Source of the DNA: Epiperipatus broadwayi
Lineage: Eukaryota > Onychophora > Udeonychophora > Euonychophora > Peripatidae
Assembly (NCBI GenBank): GCA_028023455.1
Contig: JAQFVV010012530.1
Coordinates: 558,001 to 622,000 of the forward strand
Direction of reading: 5' to 3'
DNA length: 64,000 nucleotides
Position 1 is the stretch's first letter; each line of letters opens with the position of its first letter. The position numbers and the translations under genes are program-made. This document shows positions 60,107 through 64,000 of this stretch, one piece after another. Below the pieces are notes generated by a model. It did not search any database. It was not told where the DNA came from and was given only the letters and a program-made list of their open reading frames with translations.

Positions 60107-60281
60107 TTAAGCTTACAAATTCAAAATTAAATCATTAGACAAAATTGAATTACAAATTCACTGCCAATGGTTTCTAATGCAGATTTTGCATTTAAGTAAT
60201 CTATCTTGGCAGGAAAACCATTGTTAATGAACTCATTTAATTTTGGTTAGTGATTTAATTGTGAATTAGTGTACTAAGTTT
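60107..60281. mobile_element. Small foldback / MITE-like inverted repeat
   Basis: TAAGCTTACAAATTCAAAAT with TAAATCATTAG and CCAATGGTTT on the left is mirrored by the reverse complement of the right arm: TAAACTTAG, ATTCACAATTAAATCACTAA and CAATGGTTTTC. Arms of about 75 bases enclose a 15-20 base loop. It lies only 57 bases after the PLE. No target duplication is certain because the flanks are TA-rich. Confidence 0.6.
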
Positions 60282-63200
60282 ATTATATAGACTCGCTTAG
60301 CTTTTGAGATTTGATAGTTTATATAATATGGGTGGATATCATAATTATGAATATGAATTATTTCACTTTATGAATACTAATCTTTACAATAACAGCAATT
60401 AAAATCTAAGAAATAAAAATTCGTTTTCATTATTTTTTATTTATTTCATTTAGTAAAAATTGCTGGAATATACATTATTGCACACTCTATTACATATAAA
60501 AACAAAAATCAATAATAAAAATTAATAAGTGATCTGAAAATGAAAAGATCAAATTATAATAATTTTATAATTCATTTAAGAATAGCAAAAATAAATAATT
60601 TCATTCTATTATTGGAAATGTTCAGAAGTTACTACAAGATTCTTATTTAAAATTGCTAGTTATGCAAATAATAAAAATTAATTTCTTACTAAAGTAAATA
60701 ATAAAAGACTCTCATATTATGTATTTTATAAAATACAGTTTTATGATAAAAAAAAACATGTTTTACAGATGAAAATAAAAATAAACACATTAGTTTATCT
60801 AAAAATACATCATTTTTGTATCTACTTTTATTATCTGATATCATTTTATATATATCTTTTATAATTACTGTACATATAGTTTCAAATTATTTAGTGAAAA
60901 ATTAAAAAAAATAATTTTATCTATAAAATAATTGTAGGATAAAACTTAAAATTATAATTATGTTCATAATTTTGATATATATATACACATAACCTCATCT
61001 CTCATATGCATATTTTTTCATGAGTAACATGCCATGGCAATCAAAAAATTATCTACTACTTAGAAAAGTACCCAGTATTTGCCTTTAACAATAAGCAATC
61101 AAATGGTGCCACACTTATTATGATCTCTCTCATTTATGAATTATTACCACTTTGCTATAAATTTTCAAAACCAATAATTATTTTACTTTTTTTTTTTAAA
61201 TAAAAAAACCTTAATTATTGTTCAGATCAATAGGCATGTATAAAAAGATACTGTAATCACAATTATTCCCATATAAAATATAGAAATACAAATTCATAAA
61301 CAGAATGAAAATTATAAATTTAACATACTTCCAAAAACTATGTAATTTATTCTTTTCTATTAACTGCAGTATTGTACATTTAATATGTAAATAAGACATT
61401 TATTTTATATGACGTATCGTAAATTCTAAAAATTTCGCAAGCGTCATTCATTCACATAGTAAAAAAATAATTTAAAGTGATTAATTAACATGTTCACGCT
61501 CTCATTTCCAAATACTTAAGATTTGCCCATACATAAACGTTTGGGTCGAAAAGATAGATGATTCATTCTATCTTTTCCCCAAGACGTTATATTGTGTTTG
61601 GAAAGTGGGAATATTCATTTATATAGTTAAATCTACAAAGCGCATGTGCATTAGCTTATTAATATTACAGTTTATAAAAACATCGTGCTATATAAAATAA
61701 ATGTCTTATTTACATATCTTTAATAAATATAAACGAAATTAAAATAAAGTAATACTATTATTAAAATATAAATTTTCTTTATTTTTAATTTTCAATGTAT
61801 GATGATTGCACTTTTGCAAAACCAGAAATACATTAATATATCTCCTCAAATTGGGGGAAAAATGTGTTTCCTTAATGATTGTTTCTAATTGCAAATTTCT
61901 ATTTTGGATTACTTATAGTCAGAAATAGGGGTGGGGACACATTATTCAGAAATATCTATATAAGTATACATATGTATTTTGCTTACTGCCATACAAATTA
62001 ATTAAAAATATCTATATATAATTTTGTCAATGTTAAATGAAATCATTTTAAATGATTTTTAATGAATAAATTTATGGCTTATTTTTTATCTTGACAAAAT
62101 AGATTGGCATTGATGTAATGAAAGATATTTATTTATATTTACAAGTTCATTTAAATGATTCTTTGGAATCTAACTTAAATTTCAATATTTTAAAACTTAC
62201 ATAAGCATATTTAAAGAACATTTTAATTTTGTAAAGTAATGCGGGAATTAGCGCACCCCACCCCCCCCAGAAATGTATCGTAAATGCTTTATTTTCTTTT
62301 AAAAAGAAAATTTATAATAAACTTCATTTTATTTATATTTTTTATGGAAATTTGTTACTTTTTTAAAAAACATATTCTAAAACTATAGTTAATTTTCATC
62401 TAAGTTTAAAAAAATATAAACATCTATAATGTCAATATTTGTTAACCTCAGGATTAACCACTGAATATATATTAAGATGAATGCTATAACTCATTATTTT
62501 AACAGAAATCTTTAGATTTTTAATAAAGTTCAATTTGATGGATATTGATATAGTAACCATAACAATCAACATTTATTATATACAGTTTTAATATCACTCT
62601 AACATTTTTTTTACTTTAAAAAGATCTAATATCTTTACCCCTTCCCTTTCCCATTTTATTGTTTCTTTTCTCAATATATCCATCTCCAAAAGTCTAAAAG
62701 CTTCTTGCCTCTCTCCCTTTCTAAATATATTTCTTACAATTTACTATCAATAACTTTTTCTTTTTATTACTGATAAAAATAAATTATAAAATTTATTACA
62801 TCTAAATATTTAACACCTTTTATCTTTCACAACAAGTTTACTAACTTTAACGGTTTTTCACTTTATTCTATTGATGGTATTCATTTTATAAAACTCAAAT
62901 TTACTTTAGAGAAAAAAGATGAACAAATAAATACTTACCCATCCCTATAATGTAAAATTTAAAGAGGATAATTTTTCCATGCTATATACATTTCATATAA
63001 CAACTTTGTCAAGTAAACTAATGTTTTAATATCTGTATACTCAACTTTAATACAAAGAAAGTCATATATAACTACAATATATATTGCATTTTATGACTGA
63101 TTTAATCACAATTTAAATTATTATTACATGTAAATAAACAGATTCACATCTTAAAAATATATATTGCAGAAGCCTTCTAATGAATTCTTTATTGTTTGAT

Positions 63201-63470
63201 AATGTGAATTATATGGATTCCATATTAACATTTTTCTATCATTTTTTTTTGTTGTTGCTGTTTTTAATTTAATAAACCTATTAATGTATTTCAATTCATC
63301 CTATTAAATAAATAACTTTTCAAAATCTACAAAACACACATTAATACCACATTTGTTTCCAAAACTTAAAAAAAAAGCTCAATACATATTTTTTATATAT
63401 ATAGTATTTCCCAATCTACAAATCCCATAATTAATACATTGTACAGGCTTAAACCAGCATTTATATATGT
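60282..63470. other. AT-rich DNA without supported gene
   Basis: No motif, exon or repeat could be defended. The 62-codon minus-strand ORF at 61211-61399 is hydrophobic but of chance length. Short GC patches occur near 61500-61620 and the C-run near 62255-62268. Confidence 0.5.
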
Positions 63471-63478
63471 AATATATG

Positions 63479-63545
63479 CGGGATTCGAACTCATACTTTC
63501 ACACGACCCACTACTCTCAGTGCCATCTCATATTGCTGACCCACC
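63479..63545 (-). promoter_or_regulatory. tRNA-like pol III B box region of the repeat
   Basis: The minus strand reads GAGTTCGAATCCCG, close to the B-box consensus GGTTCGANNCC, preceded at about 40 bases by a loose A-box-like GGTCAGCAATATGAGATGG. It lies downstream of the hammerhead-like core rather than at the 5' end. It could drive or be a relic of pol III transcription. It does not fold as a full tRNA. Confidence 0.4.
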
Positions 63546-63570
63546 TGATCACATACAAGTTGAAAAGATA

Positions 63571-63631
63571 AATAATCACTAATATACGTATTTCATGCTA
63601 AACCAGCAATCATCAGTTGGTCTAGATTACT
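63571..63631 (-). ncRNA. Hammerhead ribozyme-like motif (core intact)
   Basis: Minus strand: AGTAATC (stem I, 5' side), six bases, AA, CTGATGA, stem II (TGCT-GGTTT-AGCA), GAAA, a minimal stem III (TAC/GTA within ATACGTAT), A as the cleavage-site base, then TT, AGT, and GATTATT closing stem I (7 bp). All conserved core bases (CUGAUGA, GAAA, UH) are present. Compared with 46477-46534, stem I differs by a paired G-C to A-U change, which keeps the helix. Type I hammerheads with such short stem III usually act as dimers or in full-length context; activity is untested. Confidence 0.55.
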
Positions 63632-63987
63632 ATCCTCACGCATATATATAATCAGTGCTCAGCTTTATATTAAGATAGCCAATCTTCACACTTTAAAGGA
63701 CAGGCTTCAAACTATTCCAACTCACAACTCTTCATGAAGCCTTCCATTTCATTGAAAATCTGATGGTGGAAAAGTTCAAAGCCCTTGTTAATGCCAAGGT
63801 TATCATCCTACCCATGTTGACAAATTAGTCATTAACAAGGGCTTTGAACATTCCACCATCAGATTTTCAATGAAATGGAAGGCTGAAGAGTTGTGAGTTG
63901 GAATAGTTTGAAGCCTGTCCATTAAAGTGTGAAGATTGGCTATCAGCACTGATTATATATATGTGTGAGGATAGTAATTTAGACCAA

Positions 63988-64000
63988 CTGATGATTGTTG
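63988..64000 (+). ncRNA. Second hammerhead-like core, cut by window end
   Basis: The right palindrome arm reads AGTAATTTAGACCAACTGATGA on the plus strand (in two parts: stem I side and core) and enters stem II (TTGTTG) where the window stops. It is the mirror copy of 63571-63631. Confidence 0.4.

Larger units (their letters stand above)
63480..64000 (-). repeat. SINE-like repeat with hammerhead-like core, copies 2 and 3 as a large palindrome
   Basis: The left arm (minus strand, up to about 63793) and right arm (plus strand, 63830 to the window end) are inverted copies about nine tenths identical, with 36 bases between (63794-63829). Each arm reads from AACAAGGGCTTTGAA through TTTTCAATGAAATGGAAGGC and GAAGCCTGTCC to a CTGATGA core. 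Beyond the core the left copy continues into a tRNA-like tail ending GAGTTCGAATCCCG (63479-63492), a good pol III B box. The right copy is cut by the window edge. It is the same family as 46391-46710. Confidence 0.7.

Noticed and set aside
63479-63545. A tRNA gene
   Set aside because: The B box is good, but no acceptor stem, D arm or anticodon arm folds, and the stretch recurs as part of a repeat family.
1-64000. CRISPR arrays, operons, rRNA genes
   Set aside because: No regularly spaced direct repeats, no polycistronic layout and no rRNA-like sequence were seen.

Overview
This window looks like AT-rich (roughly three quarters A+T) non-coding DNA of an invertebrate animal genome. Nothing is bacterial: there are no operons, no ribosome-binding sites and no long intact ORFs. 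The recognisable content is eukaryotic: non-LTR retrotransposons, Penelope-like elements (PLEs) with GIY-YIG endonucleases, solo LTRs, a hAT-type MITE, foldback elements, SINE-like repeats, and small exons bounded by GT-AG splice sites. I cannot name the species.

Layout. 1-1045: 3' half of a decayed RTE-like LINE. 1254-1715: decayed GIY-YIG end of one PLE lineage. 3150-4665: 5'-truncated copy of a second PLE lineage (RT plus GIY-YIG). 5255-6946: probable solo LTR with a 4-bp target duplication. 7243-7500: broken coding-like stretch on the minus strand. 7905-12845: a three-layer nest, in which a LINE is split by a third PLE lineage (perfect 12-bp target duplication) and that PLE is split by a 1.8-kb LTR-like insert. 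12927-16780 (minus): three convincing exons of an unidentified protein-coding gene. 20939-21252: hAT-like MITE with a perfect 8-bp target duplication. About 21.3-58.7 kb: mostly featureless AT-rich DNA with tandem duplications, weak candidate minus-strand exons, a SINE-like repeat carrying a hammerhead-ribozyme-like fold (46.4-46.7 kb) and a foldback element (54.8-55.0 kb). 58702-60050: a second copy of PLE lineage 2 with an inverted copy of its own 3' end in front. 60107-60281: a second foldback element. 63480-64000: another copy of the SINE-like repeat, arranged as a large palindrome with a hammerhead-like core in each arm.

How the parts relate. The clearest story is retroelement history. 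PLEs inserted with inverted copies of their own 3' ends; one landed in a LINE and was later hit by an LTR element. The hammerhead-like motif in the 46-kb and 63-kb repeats keeps the fold in both copies, including one paired (compensatory) change in stem I. The PLE 3' ends carry a related-looking hairpin between TTGAAAA and GAAA. The only strong host-gene signal is the minus-strand exon set at 12.9-16.8 kb; other exon candidates are weak because short open frames are common by chance at this base composition.
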